The translations under genes and the position numbers were made by a program. The notes under the pieces are model-generated. The model saw nothing but the letters and a program-made list of their open reading frames with translations. It was not told where the DNA came from and did no database searches. DNA of 64,000 bases, from positions 1,092,001 through 1,156,000 of the forward strand of contig NC_010125.1 in NCBI RefSeq assembly GCF_000067045.1, in the 5' to 3' direction. This DNA comes from Gluconacetobacter diazotrophicus PA1 5 (GTDB lineage: Bacteria; Pseudomonadota; Alphaproteobacteria; Acetobacterales; Acetobacteraceae). Numbering within the stretch: the first letter of the stretch is position 1; each line of letters begins with the position of its first letter. Shown piece by piece: positions 16,352-25,224 of the stretch.

Positions 16352-16522
16352 CTCGCTCCGATCCAGGTGCGGGGGTTTGCAAGCGTCCAGTCGTAAGCAA
16401 TGATGGGACGCTCGCCCCGTGCATAGCCTTCGTGGCTTACGCCATGAAGGCTTTTTATAGATCTGAGGTAAAGAGCGCCTGCTTTCCGCTGCTCCGGCCG
16501 CCTGGCCGCGGGATGCGAACGG

Positions 16523-16828
16523 GTGACTTCCATGCGCTCGCCTTTTCGGATCCCGGTCTGTCGGGTCATGCCTGATGAAGAAATGCCGTGCCTCAATCTG
16601 GGTGAAGCTGCGAAGCTACTCGGCATCGCCCCCAAAACGCTACGGCTTGCTGCCGAGGCCGGAAAGATCGCCGCAACGCACCCATTGCCTGACGGTCCCT
16701 GGATATTCGACCGACATATCCTCGATAGCGACAAAGCGAAGCTTATCGCCCGCCAGGCAAAAACACGGCGTAGTCAGCTTGTAGGACAAACACATGCACA
16801 AGAAAACTTATTCGAAACAGTCATATAG
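16523..16828 (+). CDS. Helix-turn-helix protein resembling a recombinase C-terminal domain
   Basis: A frame of 101 residues containing CLNLGEAAKLLGIAPKTLRL and AATHPLPDGPWIFDRHILDS. This resembles the C-terminal excisionase-like helix-turn-helix of large serine recombinases found in rhizobia and acetic acid bacteria. No catalytic domain lies upstream in frame. It is therefore either a detached remnant or a small stand-alone DNA-binding protein. Its last codons run up to the truncated end of the IS3 element at about 16,857. Confidence 0.5.
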   Translation: MTSMRSPFRIPVCRVMPDEEMPCLNLGEAAKLLGIAPKTLRLAAEAGKIAATHPLPDGPWIFDRHILDSDKAKLIARQAKTRRSQLVGQTHAQENLFETVI

Positions 16829-17580
16829 ACAGATGGGTGTTGTGAAGCAGGATTGTAGTCCTGACGCCAAGCCTCCATTTTTGCCCGGGCGTCGTCAAGG
16901 CTCATGAACCAGTGCGTGTTCAGGCACTCGGCCCGGAATTTGCCGTTGAAGGACTCGATGAAGCTGTTGTCGGTCGGCTTGCCCGGGCGAGAAAAGTCGA
17001 GCACGACACCCTTCTGATACGCCCATAGATCCAGATCCCGGCTGACAAACTCCGAGCCCTGGTCGACCCGGATGCTCCTGGGATAACCCATCTGCCCGCA
17101 GATCCGCTCCAGGGTCTGGACGACATCCTCGCCGCGATAACTGAACCGGGGATCCGTGGCCGGCGAGAAGCGGGAGAAGGTGTCGATCACGGTCAGGATC
17201 CTGATCTTGCGGCCCGTCGCAAGCTGGTCGTGAACAAAATCCATTGCCCAGATATCATTGGTGTGCGTCGCCGGACGACGGTCCTCGCGCACTTTCGCCT
17301 TGACCCGCCGCCTGGGCACCTTGTTGCGCAGTTGCATGCCCAACTCGTTGTAAAGACGATAGATCCGCTTCGGGTTCACCGCCCAGCCATCCCGCTGCAG
17401 CAGGATATGAACGCGGCGATAGCCATAGCGCACACGGGTTGCGCAGATCTCCCGGATCCGCTGTGTCAGTTCGGCCTGCGTGCCGCGCTTCGACTTGTAG
17501 ACATAGAGGGAACGATCGATCTGCAGCTCCGCACAGGCCCGCCGTGTCGAGATCTTCCACTCCCCCTGAAGCCTGTCCAC
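16774..17580 (-). pseudogene. IS3-family transposase OrfB, C-terminus replaced
   Basis: A 268-residue frame with the HTH_21 segment (STRRACAELQIDRSLYVYKS) and the DDE integrase core: THTNDIWAMDFVHDQLATGR for the first Asp, RSIRVDQGSEFVSRDLDLWA for the second, and PTDNSFIESFNGKFRAECLN for the Glu. After MEAWRQDYNP the normal HxxL/GxxxP ending is replaced by about 25 unrelated residues up to the stop at 16,774. Catalytic residues are intact but the C-terminal subdomain is missing. Confidence 0.85.
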
Positions 17581-17916
17581 GAGTTCGCGTTTGCGCGCAG
17601 CCCTCAGAGCTTTTTTGACAGCACGTCTTGCAGCATCGCCTTGTCGAGCGACAGGTCCGCCACGATCCGTTTCAGCTTCGCGTTCTCGTCTTCGAGCTGA
17701 CGCAGCCGTTTCATTTCGGATGGCATCAGGCCCGCATATTTCTTCCGCCAGTTGTAGAACGTCGTATCCGAAATGCCTGCCTTCCGGCAGACCTCGCCGA
17801 CAGGTGTGCCCCCTTCGGCCTGCTTCAAAACAAACGCGATCTGCGCCCCGGTGAACTTCGATGCCTTCATGAAACTCTCCTCATCCCGAGTACGGGATCA
17901 TAAATGGAAAATTCCA
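16858..17916 (-). mobile_element. IS3-family element (IS407-like), truncated at its left end, inserted in IS1595
   Basis: Contains orfA and orfB on the minus strand. The right end is probably at 17,916, where CA precedes sequence that resumes the IS1595 transposase reading frame. On the other side, orfB loses family similarity after WRQDYN at about 16,857 and no terminal repeat follows, so the last 40 or so residues and the inverted repeat were deleted. The missing 5' part of the IS1595 gene was lost with it. Confidence 0.75.
17604..17870 (-). CDS. IS3-family transposase OrfA
   Basis: An 88-residue helix-turn-helix protein (KFTGAQIAFVLKQAEGGTPV, GISDTTFYNWRKKYAGLMPS) with the leucine-zipper tail MKRLRQLEDENAKLKRIVAD. 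It matches the IS407-type OrfA opening. It would normally fuse to OrfB by a -1 frameshift in the A-rich codons at its 3' end. OrfA itself is intact. Confidence 0.9.
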   Translation of the reverse strand: MKASKFTGAQIAFVLKQAEGGTPVGEVCRKAGISDTTFYNWRKKYAGLMPSEMKRLRQLEDENAKLKRIVADLSLDKAMLQDVLSKKL

Positions 17917-17923
17917 ACTCAGA

Positions 17924-18685
17924 ATGGCTCGGTTTTCGGGGAGCACGTCAACAATCTTCGCATCCCGGAAATTATCTTTCGTAGACTTGCTTGGGGCGAT
18001 CTGTCTGTTCGTAAATGCCTCCAAGGGTTTGTCATCTGTTCAGCTCTCGCGCGACCTCGACATCCAGCACAAGACGGCATTCGTGCTGATGCACAAGTTA
18101 CGTGAGGCAATGGCCACGGAGACCCGGGAGGCACGACTGTTCGGGACGGTCGAGGTCGACGGTGCATTCTTCGGCGGCCATGTCCGCCCCGCCAACCTGC
18201 GTGAAGACCGCATCGATCGCCGGCGTCTCGACAATCGCAGCGACAAGCGCCGCGTGGTTGTCGTCTTGCGCGAACGACACGGCCGAACGCTCACACGGAC
18301 GTTTCTGCGGGAATCCCAGGGCGTTGATTTCGCTCATGAGCGGATCGTTCCCGGTTCCATAGTCGCGACCGACGAGGCAGCACACTGGGATCTGCTCGAA
18401 CAGGACTTTGACATGCGGCGGATCAACCACGCCCAAGCTTACAGTCGGGATGGAGTGCATACCAATTTTGCCGAAAGCTTTTTCTCTCGCCTCAGGCGCA
18501 TGATCAGCGGCCAGCATCTGAAGGTCGATGGACGATATCTTGATGCCTACGCAACCCATGCGGCGTGGCTCGAGGATCACCGCAAAGAAAGCAACGGGTG
18601 CCTGGCTGATCGATTGACTGGCAGAGCGTTGGCAGTGCCCGTCAGTCGGGCATGGAAGGGCTATTGGCAACGACGCGCAGCGTGA
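17924..18685 (+). pseudogene. IS1595-family (ISXO2-like) transposase, 5'-truncated
   Basis: A 253-residue frame holding the ISXO2-like DDE domain: TIFASRKLSFVDLLGAICLF, DIQHKTAFVLMHKLREAM, VEVDGAFFGGHVRPANLRED (first Asp), and VHTNFAESFFSRLRRMISGQ for the catalytic Glu/Asn. The N-terminal zinc ribbon of about 75 residues is missing because the IS3 element joins at 17,916. Intact members are about 320-330 residues. The last 44 bases overlap the convergent gene at 18,642. Confidence 0.85.
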
Positions 18686-19109
18686 CGCCGTCCCCTGGCG
18701 CCCAGACGCACATGCCTTTACGCTTTGCGACCATCCGCACGAGCTTGCGGCGTCTGGCGTGGCGGAGGGCCTGGACGACCTTGAACACGACAGAGTTGCG
18801 TAACGCCGTATCCGAACTGTCGAGGTCGCGTTCGGCCATGACACGTTCGGCGAGTTGACGTGTATTCATCTCGCCATCCACCTCGAGATGGTTCGTGCAG
18901 ATATCGGCGATCTCGCCTTTTTTGAAAAACCCGTGGCTGACCATGTAGCGGGTACGCTGTCGTCCGGGTGCAGCAAACAGCTCGATTGTCGCGTTTACAT
19001 GCGCCAGATCGTGCTTCGCCTGTGCGATCTGAGCCTCATAGGCCCTGATACGTCCGAGGATTTCGGCACGCTTCTCGGTCAGGGTCTGCACAACCAATAA
19101 TTCAGCCAT
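18642..19109 (-). CDS. Conserved hypothetical protein with coiled coil and winged-helix-like C-terminus
   Basis: A 155-residue protein. Residues 1-45 form a heptad-rich coiled coil (EKRAEILGRIRAYEAQIAQA). The rest is basic and helical (HGFFKKGEIADICTNHLEVD, RQLAERVMAERDLDSSDTAL, VVQALRHARRRKLVRMVAKR). The pattern suggests a small DNA-binding or regulatory protein; function unknown. It lies between IS1595 and IS3 remnants and its last residues overlap the IS1595 gene end, so its C-terminus may have been altered by the insertion. Confidence 0.6.
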   Translation of the reverse strand: MAELLVVQTLTEKRAEILGRIRAYEAQIAQAKHDLAHVNATIELFAAPGRQRTRYMVSHGFFKKGEIADICTNHLEVDGEMNTRQLAERVMAERDLDSSDTALRNSVVFKVVQALRHARRRKLVRMVAKRKGMCVWAPGDGVTLRVVANSPSMPD

Positions 19110-19153
19110 ACCGATATTGAACCCAATCGGGCACGTCTCATCCAGCCGTAAAT

Positions 19154-19390
19154 TTGGTGCATCTGCTACCTAAGACCGAATGCCTCAACGAAACGCTGTT
19201 CACGTCTCTCAGCCATGCCCGACAGGCTCTGGCTGACTGGCGGGAAGACTACAATACGGTGCGCCCCCATTCCCAGCTGGGTGGCAGGACACCGGATCAG
19301 GTCGCCAGACAAGTGTCTCGGGGGCATGCCCCCGAGACACTTGTCATCCCATCAACCTCAAGCCATAAAAAACGGGAACTCTCCTTTTGA
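19154..19390 (+). pseudogene. IS3-family OrfB, C-terminal fragment
   Basis: From about 19,178 the frame reads CLNETLFTSLSHARQALADW, REDYNTVRPHSQLGGRTPDQ and ETLVIPSTSSHKKRELSF, the standard C-terminal end of an IS3-group transposase. The DDE core is absent. The element's right end is probably at about 19,411 (run AAAAAGGGGGGCA), where short-chain dehydrogenase codons begin. This is a different IS3 type from the one at 16,858. Confidence 0.8.
19308..19345. repeat. 38-bp perfect palindrome inside the IS3 fragment
   Basis: Bases 19,308-19,326 (starting GACAAGTGTCTCGGGGG) are exactly complementary to 19,327-19,345 around a central GCATGC, with no loop. It encodes the VSRGHAPETLVI stretch of OrfB. 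A 19-bp hairpin with five G-C pairs near the tip would be very stable in RNA or single-stranded DNA. Confidence 0.9.
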
Positions 19391-19411
19391 GTGGATACAA
19401 AAAGGGGGGCA

Positions 19412-19801
19412 CGTCACATGGTGCGCGCTTTCTCCCCAATCCTCGGCTCAAATGGCGGCGGCGCGATTGTGAACATGCTCTCCGTGACGTCGTGGTTCAG
19501 TTATCCGGGCGCAGAGGCCTATTCGGCGGCGAAGGCTGCGGCATGGAGCCTAACCAATGGTATTCGGCTCGAGCTCGCAAAGCAGAAAACACTCGTCGTA
19601 GGCGTACAACTCGGCGCGACCGACACCGATATGATGAGAGGCATTGATATGCCCAAAAATGCGCCCGCTAGCGTCGCGAATGCGGCATTAGATGCGGTCG
19701 AAGTCGGAGACTGGGAGGTGGTGGCAGATGACATGACGCGTCAAGTCAAGGATGCGCTCTCGTCCGAGCCGAAGCAGCTTTATGCGGACCTAATGAAATA
19801 G
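19412..19801 (+). pseudogene. Short-chain dehydrogenase, C-terminal half
   Basis: The frame reads MVRAFSPILGSNGGGAIVNM, then the catalytic LSVTSWFSYPGAEAYSAAKA (Ser, Tyr, Lys present) and a normal SDR C-terminus to TAG 19,801. The Rossmann nucleotide-binding half is gone, replaced by the IS3 end at about 19,411. It cannot bind cofactor. The missing half is not elsewhere in the window. Confidence 0.82.
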
Positions 19802-19930
19802 CCGGATGCATCTGTACGATAGGCTCGTCGCTGCTGACTGTGGGGGTGTCTGCGTGTTGATAACGCCATGATCCGACGCATTTTGCCGTAATTGGATAAA
19901 TTCCCCTGGCTTTCAAGAGCGTCGTCGGCT

Positions 19931-20062
19931 TTCTTCGGACGCTTCGCGATGTTCGCTGGCTTCGACATGCGCGCCTCCAGCGCACTGACGCTGCAGGCAT
20001 TGGGATGGGCACCGACCGGCCAGGGGCTGATTACCGATCTGGAACAGCTTCAGGACGCCTGA
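19931..20062 (+). pseudogene. NAD-dependent epimerase/reductase, C-terminal remnant
   Basis: About 43 codons ending at TGA 20,060-20,062 read FAMFAGFDMRASSALTLQAL followed by [17 protein letters not shown]. This is the usual tail of extended SDRs in which substrate-domain residues SSALT and LGW are conserved. No upstream coding part is present. The bases 19,802-19,930 between it and the SDR fragment show no gene. The remnant overlaps the end of the HxlR gene by 13 bases. Confidence 0.55.
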
Positions 20063-20475
20063 TCGAACGCCAGACGGGCCTCCCGGATGGCGGCATGGCT
20101 CTGATTGGCCCATCGGACAAGGGAGGTCAGCGGTTCGAAGATCGTAACACCAAGATGCGTCAGTCGGTATTCGACGCTTGGCGGCTTGGTGGGAAACACC
20201 GTGCGCGCGATCAGGCCGTCACGCTCCAGATCGCGGAGGGTCTGCGTCAGCATCCGCTTGGAAATGTCCGGGATCGCGCGCTGCACGGCGCTGAACCGGT
20301 GCGGGCCGGTGGCGAGGGTGCCCAGTATCAGCGTTGACCACTTGTCTCCGATGCGATCGAGCACGTCCCGCACCGGGCATTGTGGATCGACCGGCTGGCC
20401 GGGCTGCCGTTCGGCGAACAATTGGACGGTGGCATCGAATGCCGGGGCGGTTACTTTTGCCTCACCCTGTCCCAA
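20050..20475 (-). CDS. HxlR-family regulator divergent to qorB
   Basis: A 141-residue HxlR regulator. The Cys-containing motif [20 protein letters not shown], the recognition helix [20 protein letters not shown] and the wing [20 protein letters not shown] are typical. The start is a TTG at 20,475, chosen because GGAGG lies 8 bases upstream. The same divergent arrangement with a qorB-like gene exists for ytfH/ytfG of enteric bacteria, so it likely represses the neighbouring quinone reductase gene until quinone or electrophile stress. The promoters share 77 bases. Confidence 0.88.
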   Translation of the reverse strand: MGQGEAKVTAPAFDATVQLFAERQPGQPVDPQCPVRDVLDRIGDKWSTLILGTLATGPHRFSAVQRAIPDISKRMLTQTLRDLERDGLIARTVFPTKPPSVEYRLTHLGVTIFEPLTSLVRWANQSHAAIREARLAFDQAS

Positions 20476-20552
20476 AATCCTGCCTCCTTCACGCCGTCTA
20501 TGGTCTCACTTAATTACCTTGTGTCGATTGCGAACCACAAGGAAGACCGACA

Positions 20553-21422
20553 ATGCCCACCGCACCCACGCTCTTCGTCAGCGCTGCCACCGGCCATCTC
20601 GGCGGCCTGGTCATCGAAGCACTTCTTGAGACGGTGCCCGCCAGCGCCATCGTGGCGGGCGTACGCGATCCCGCGAAGGACGCGGCGGTCGCAATCCGCA
20701 ACAAGGGCGTGGAGGTCCGCGTGGCCGACTATGCCCGACCGGAAACACTGGCCAGTGCGCTCGCGGGCATCGACCGGCTGCTCCTGATTTCCGGCAGCGA
20801 AATCGGCCAGCGCACGGCGCAGCATCGCAACGTCATCGCCGCGGCGAAGGACGCGGGCGTTGGCCTGATCGCCTATACCAGCATCCTTCGTGCGGATACG
20901 TCCCCGTTACTCCTCGCCTCCGAGCATCGCGAAACGGAAGCCGCACTGAAAGAGTCCGGTGTGCCGTTCGTGCTGCTGCGGAATGGCTGGTACACCGAGG
21001 TCTATACGTGGCGGATCGCACCTGCCCTGCAGCATGGCGTGTTCCTTGGCGCCTCCGGGGAGGGACGTATCTCGTCCGCGGCCCGTGCCGACTATGCCAG
21101 GGCCGCAGCGGTCGTGTTGGCCGGCGGCGATCATACTGGCCGCACCTACGAATTGGCCGGTGATACATCCTACACGCTGGCCGAGTTCGTTGCGGCGGTA
21201 GCCGATGCCTCGGGGAAGCCGCTCCCCTATCGGAACATGGACCCGGACGCGTATCGAACGGCGCTGCTCGGAGCCGGCGTGCCGGAGCTATTCGCCACGG
21301 TCCTGTCGGACACCGACGCGGGCGTGGCAAAGGGGGCACTGTTTGAAGACGGCGGCGAACTCGCCCGGCTGACTGGCCGGCCAACCACGCCCTTCGGCGT
21401 CACCGTAGCAGAGTTCTTTTAG
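20553..21422 (+). CDS. qorB: NAD(P)H:quinone oxidoreductase type 2 (QorB-like, NmrA fold)
   Basis: A 289-residue atypical SDR. Nucleotide site FVSAATGHLGGLVIEALLET; central EIGQRTAQHRNVIAAAKDAG and GLIAYTSILRADTSPLLLAS; then PFVLLRNGWYTEVYTWRIAP and ARADYARAAAVVLAGGDHTG, all as in QorB. It reduces quinones or related electrophiles with NADPH in the cytoplasm. An AAGGAAG ribosome site precedes ATG 20,553. It lies divergent from the HxlR regulator. The gene looks intact despite the IS remnants on both sides. Confidence 0.88.
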   Translation: MPTAPTLFVSAATGHLGGLVIEALLETVPASAIVAGVRDPAKDAAVAIRNKGVEVRVADYARPETLASALAGIDRLLLISGSEIGQRTAQHRNVIAAAKDAGVGLIAYTSILRADTSPLLLASEHRETEAALKESGVPFVLLRNGWYTEVYTWRIAPALQHGVFLGASGEGRISSAARADYARAAAVVLAGGDHTGRTYELAGDTSYTLAEFVAAVADASGKPLPYRNMDPDAYRTALLGAGVPELFATVLSDTDAGVAKGALFEDGGELARLTGRPTTPFGVTVAEFF

Positions 21423-21499
21423 AGCACCTTCAGGTTCCGTGAGGAGAGGCGGTTCGACGCCATTTCCGGGACGGTCGGCGCGATATGAAAGCTCTGCTC

Positions 21500-21726
21500 C
21501 ATTTGAAGACGGGAACGGGCGTAACGCTGTGGCGGAGAGCTTCTTCTCATCGCTCAAGCGCGAGCGCATTCGGCGCCAAACCTACAAAACACGTCAGGGA
21601 GCCCGGGAGGACGTGTTTGATTACGTCGAAATGTTCTACAATCTGGTGCGTAAGCACGTCAGGAACGGGACGCTGTCACCTGCGGAGTTCGAACGGCAGC
21701 AGATATTGAATGCTCAAGGCGTCTAG
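21500..21726 (+). pseudogene. IS3-family OrfB, C-terminal fragment (IS1400/IS2-like)
   Basis: The frame contains NAVAESFFSSLKRERIRRQT (the final catalytic Glu region) and VFDYVEMFYNLVRKHVRNGT, then LSPAEFERQQ to TAG 21,726. Only the last 70 or so residues of the transposase remain; sequence upstream to the qorB stop is unrelated. A third, distinct IS3-type remnant in this region. Confidence 0.8.
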
Positions 21727-21905
21727 AAAACTAGGGGCTATTCAATCAGCCCAGATGGATCGAAGGCGTCGGAGAGGCATGTGGTCTCAGTCATGACACA
21801 TTGCTTCATATATTAATCACGATATGGGATCATGTATGAGGCGGATTGCCTATAATAAGGATTCCAATTGGATACGCCCGTGCGCTTTGTGGTATAGCGA
21901 CTCTG

Positions 21906-23170
21906 TCACGCGGCGAGACGGGGTATCCCGCGGTCCACCAATCGCAAGTATCGTTGGTTGTCTTCCCCCGCAACCAACGACGCTTGCGAATGACCATTCG
22001 CCACATTTCGCCGGGATCGTAGTGTGCGGTTCCCCGCAATCAACGATACTTGCGATACGAACGCATCAAGAACGCCACTGTCCGGATGGACCGTGGCGTT
22101 TTTCTTATGCGCCGCGAACTGCAGGATCGCCGCCAGGTCGCCGCGCAGGATGATCGCCAGTTCGCCGTCGGTCGGCTGGAGCGTGATCTGAGAGACGAGC
22201 GTGCGCAGGCGCTCGGCCGCCTCGCTCTTTGTCTCTTCGGCCTGAGGGCTCTCATAAAGAGACGCGATCCGTTGCTGATAAATCTCCGCCATGTTCGGAT
22301 GTAGCAGGGGGAGGCGGCTCCTCCGCGTTGGCCAGACGTTCTGTGAGTTCGATCTTGCGAGCTTCGAGCGCGCCGATCTTATCCTTGAGCTTCGCACCTG
22401 GAACGCCGTCGAGGATGGCCTGGATTGCCTTGTCCAGTTCGCGATCAATGCGAGGCAACTCATTCCGCATTGCTGCGAGATCGGCCCCAAGTTCCATGCG
22501 CAGTCGGTTCACCTCGCGGGTGAACTCATTGCAAAACTCCTTGAACAGGTCCGGTTCCATCAGGTGCGTCCGCAGCCCGCTCAGCACTGATGCTTCGAGG
22601 GCATCGCGACGAATGTTCAGACGGTTGTCACAGGTGCCCTTGTTGCGGGCCGTCGAGCAGCCGAGCAGATATTTTGAGATCATGCTGTAACCACCGCCAC
22701 AGCAAGCGCAGCGGATCAGCCCGGCAAAGAGGTGGCGAGGACGCCGCCGTCTTCAAACAGTGCCCCCTTTGCCACGCCCGCGTCGGAAGGTCGTCTCGGC
22801 CTGTCGGGCCTTTACGGTATCCCATAGATCCTGCTCGTCGATCCGCAGCTCCGGCACCTCCTGGATGACCCATTCGGATTCAGGATTGAGACGGGAGACG
22901 CGCTTGCCGCTATCGGGATCTTTCAGATAGCGCAGCCGGTTCCAGACCAGACGCCCGACATACATTTCATTATTCAGGATGCCGGTACCACGTTCCCGAT
23001 TGCCGTGAATGGTGGACGGTCCCCATTCACGTCACTGCACGACCCGGAACACCGTCGCGGTTCAGTTCCATGCTGATGGTGCGCGACGACATCGCCCCGC
23101 GTGTAATCGGTGAAGATCCGTACTGACCGTGCGGCGTCGTCGTCGTTATTGAACCGTCGCACGGACAAGG
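21906..23170 (-). pseudogene. Large serine recombinase, catalytic domain lost and frameshifted
   Basis: Minus-strand pieces in several frames assemble into the C-terminal two thirds of a large serine recombinase. The recombinase domain lies at about 23,060-22,755 (ILNNEMYVGRLVWNRLRYLK, SEWVIQEVPELRIDEQDLWD). The zinc-ribbon region CACCGGGYSMISKYLLGCS is followed by a long coiled coil (22,683-22,300: RLRMELGADLAAMRNELPRI). The C-terminal part is ERLRTLVSQITLQPTDGELA to 21,906. Frame changes occur near 23,000, 22,750 and 22,300. The N-terminal resolvase domain with the catalytic Ser is absent. The host element was probably an integrative element or prophage. Confidence 0.75.
21942..22055. repeat. 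Three copies of a 19-bp motif at the 3' end of the recombinase gene
   Basis: TCGCAAGTATCGTTGGTTG occurs at 21,942-21,960. Its inverted copies with one and two changes occur at 22,037-22,055 and about 21,971-21,989. The two inverted copies are direct repeats of each other, each followed on the minus strand by GCGGGG. Whether these are recombinase arms, an attachment site or a coding duplication cannot be decided from sequence alone. Confidence 0.7.
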
Positions 23171-23378
23171 CTAGTTATCATTACGCCGGACGGCGAGTAT
23201 ATGCCTACAATGTGAAGTTTGTCAGCCAGTTCGAGCGGGCCGAAAACCAGCCGAATGGTAGTTAGCCATGTGCGCTGCTTCATTCAGAAGTTATACCAAA
23301 GGCCGTAGCCACTGACTCGTGTGTGAAGTGACGAACGGCGCCGGCTCTGATTCTCTTGATTTTGGGAGGATCTGGCAG

Positions 23379-23940
23379 ATGACGAGAGCGGTGAAGCTAC
23401 GGGATGACTATTCGGCCTCTGATCTGAGGCGACTTGCGGCGCGCAGCCGGCAGGCGAACGCTGCGCGCCGGCTTCTGGCCCTGGCGGCGATCCGTGACGG
23501 GGCCAGCCGCACCGATGCGGCCCGCGTAGGCGGCATGGTACCGCCAGACGCTGCGGGACTGGGTTCACCGCTTCAATGCTGAAGGGCCGGATGGCCTGCG
23601 CGATCATCTGCACGCAGGGCCGGCCTGCCGCCTGAGCGGGGCACAGCAGGCCGAATTGAAGGCCCTGGTCGAGGCGGGGCCGGATCGGCAGCGTGATGGC
23701 GTGGTGCGCTGGCGCCGGGTCGATCTGCAACGCGTGATCGAAGAGCGCTTCGGCGTCGTCTATCATGAGCGTCATGTGTCCACTCTACTGAAACGGCTTG
23801 GTTTTTCCTATGTCAGCGCCCGGCCACGTCACCCGGGTCAGGACGCTGGCGTCATGGAGGCATTCAAAAAAACTTCCCCCGCATCCTGAATGCCCATACC
23901 GGCCATCTGCCCAAGGGCAAGCCGATCGAGATCTGGTTCC
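23379..23940 (+). pseudogene. IS630-family transposase, 5' part
   Basis: Starts at ATG 23,379 (TRAVKLRDDYSASDLRRLAA) after GGGAGGA. A single extra T at about 23,535 breaks the frame inside RVGGM-DRQTLRDW. The correct frame continues through RWRRVDLQRVIEERFGVVYH and LLKRLGFSYVSARPRHPGQD. At 23,865-23,872 seven A residues precede CTT; a -1 slip there gives AFKKNFPRIL. The part ends at WFQ, where the IS110-type element begins. Confidence 0.82.
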
Positions 23941-24021
23941 AGATGCTATGAGGGCAGACACCGCCGGCAAGAAAGGCTCAATCTCAAGCGTGTCAGCACC
24001 AATGACGAGGGAGTTCCTGCC

Positions 24022-25161
24022 ATGTCATCCGAGAACGCCATTCACATTGCCATCGAACTCAGCGTTTCCTCCTGGCTTGTCGCGGTAAAGACTATCTCGG
24101 GAGCCACGAAATCCCGATTGCATCGCCTCGAAGGTGGAGACGCCTCAGGGCTGCTGAAATTGATCGCGGAGCTTCAAACGCGCGCGTCGACCCAGCCGGG
24201 TGATGTCGCGGAGGTGTCATGCTGTTTCGAGGCCGGCCGCGATGGCTTCTGGCTGTATCGTTTGCTGACAGCGCACGGCATCGCCGCGTATGTGCTTGAG
24301 CCCACGAGCATTCTGGTCAATCGTCGCGCACGTCGGGCCAAGACGGACCGTCTCGACGCGGAAGGCATGCTGCGTGTTCTTGCGGCATGGCTCAATGGTG
24401 ATCGCCAGATATGCAGCATGGTGCGTGTGCCGACGCCCGACGAGGAGGATGCCAAACGTACACACCGCGAACGCGAACACCTTGTTCAGGAAAGGCTGCG
24501 TATCGAAAACAGAATAGAGGCGCTGCTGTTTACCCAGGGCATCCGGGGTAGACCGTCGTTACGGTCCTGGGAACGCGACGTCGCCGCGTTGCGCACGGGC
24601 GTATTGCGGGAACTGCCGCCGTTCCTTCGTGCTGAACTCGACCGCCTGCGTCGTCGGCTTCTCCTGGCGTTGGAACTGATCCGAGAACTGGAAACTGAAC
24701 GGGCCAAGACACTGGACGCCGCAGCGATGGATGACCGTGTGACTCAAAAGATCGTCTCGCTGAAACAGATCCGCGGCATCGGCGAGAATTTCGCTGCCGT
24801 TCTCGTTCGGGAGGTGTTCTATCGCCGCTTCGACAACCGTCGCCAACTGGCCAGTTACGTCGGCATTACGCCTATGCCTTATCAAAGTGGCAGCATGGAT
24901 CGTGATCGAAGCATCAGCCGGGCCGGAAACCCGCGAGCGCGGACGGCGATGATCCAACTCGCCTGGCTTTGGCTACGCTATCAGCCCGCAAGCGGGCTCG
25001 CCTCATGGTTTCGTGAGCGCGTCGGCACCTTGAAAGGGCGGACACGCCGCATTGCGATCGTGGCCATGGCGAGAAAGCTTCTGATTGCGCTTTGGCGCTA
25101 TGTGGAGACAGGATCGATACCGGACGGTCTCGCATTCGGCACCGGAACGACCGCAGAATAG
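24022..25161 (+). CDS. IS110-family transposase (DEDD plus serine recombinase)
   Basis: A 379-residue protein from ATG 24,022. The RuvC-like DEDD domain opens with IHIAIELSVSSWLVAVKT (Glu in place of the usual first Asp), then EVSCCFEAGRDGFWLYRLLT and ARRAKTDRLDAEGMLRVLAA. A coiled region around residues 150-230 leads to the Tnp domain with LKQIRGIGENFAAVLVREVF and the catalytic-serine region DRDRSISRAGNPRARTAMIQ. Normal length and all motifs present, so it could be active. It needs the RNA candidate encoded in the right end to choose donor and target. Confidence 0.92.
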   Translation: MSSENAIHIAIELSVSSWLVAVKTISGATKSRLHRLEGGDASGLLKLIAELQTRASTQPGDVAEVSCCFEAGRDGFWLYRLLTAHGIAAYVLEPTSILVNRRARRAKTDRLDAEGMLRVLAAWLNGDRQICSMVRVPTPDEEDAKRTHREREHLVQERLRIENRIEALLFTQGIRGRPSLRSWERDVAALRTGVLRELPPFLRAELDRLRRRLLLALELIRELETERAKTLDAAAMDDRVTQKIVSLKQIRGIGENFAAVLVREVFYRRFDNRRQLASYVGITPMPYQSGSMDRDRSISRAGNPRARTAMIQLAWLWLRYQPASGLASWFRERVGTLKGRTRRIAIVAMARKLLIALWRYVETGSIPDGLAFGTGTTAE

Positions 25162-25224
25162 ATAGACAGAAGTGCCGCGGGCCGATCAGTCGTCGGCGGC
25201 GATACGGGGAACGCGACCGTCTTC

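Noticed and set aside
21942-22055. A CRISPR array
   Set aside because: Only three copies, in mixed orientation, with unequal spacing and inside a coding remnant; no cas genes.
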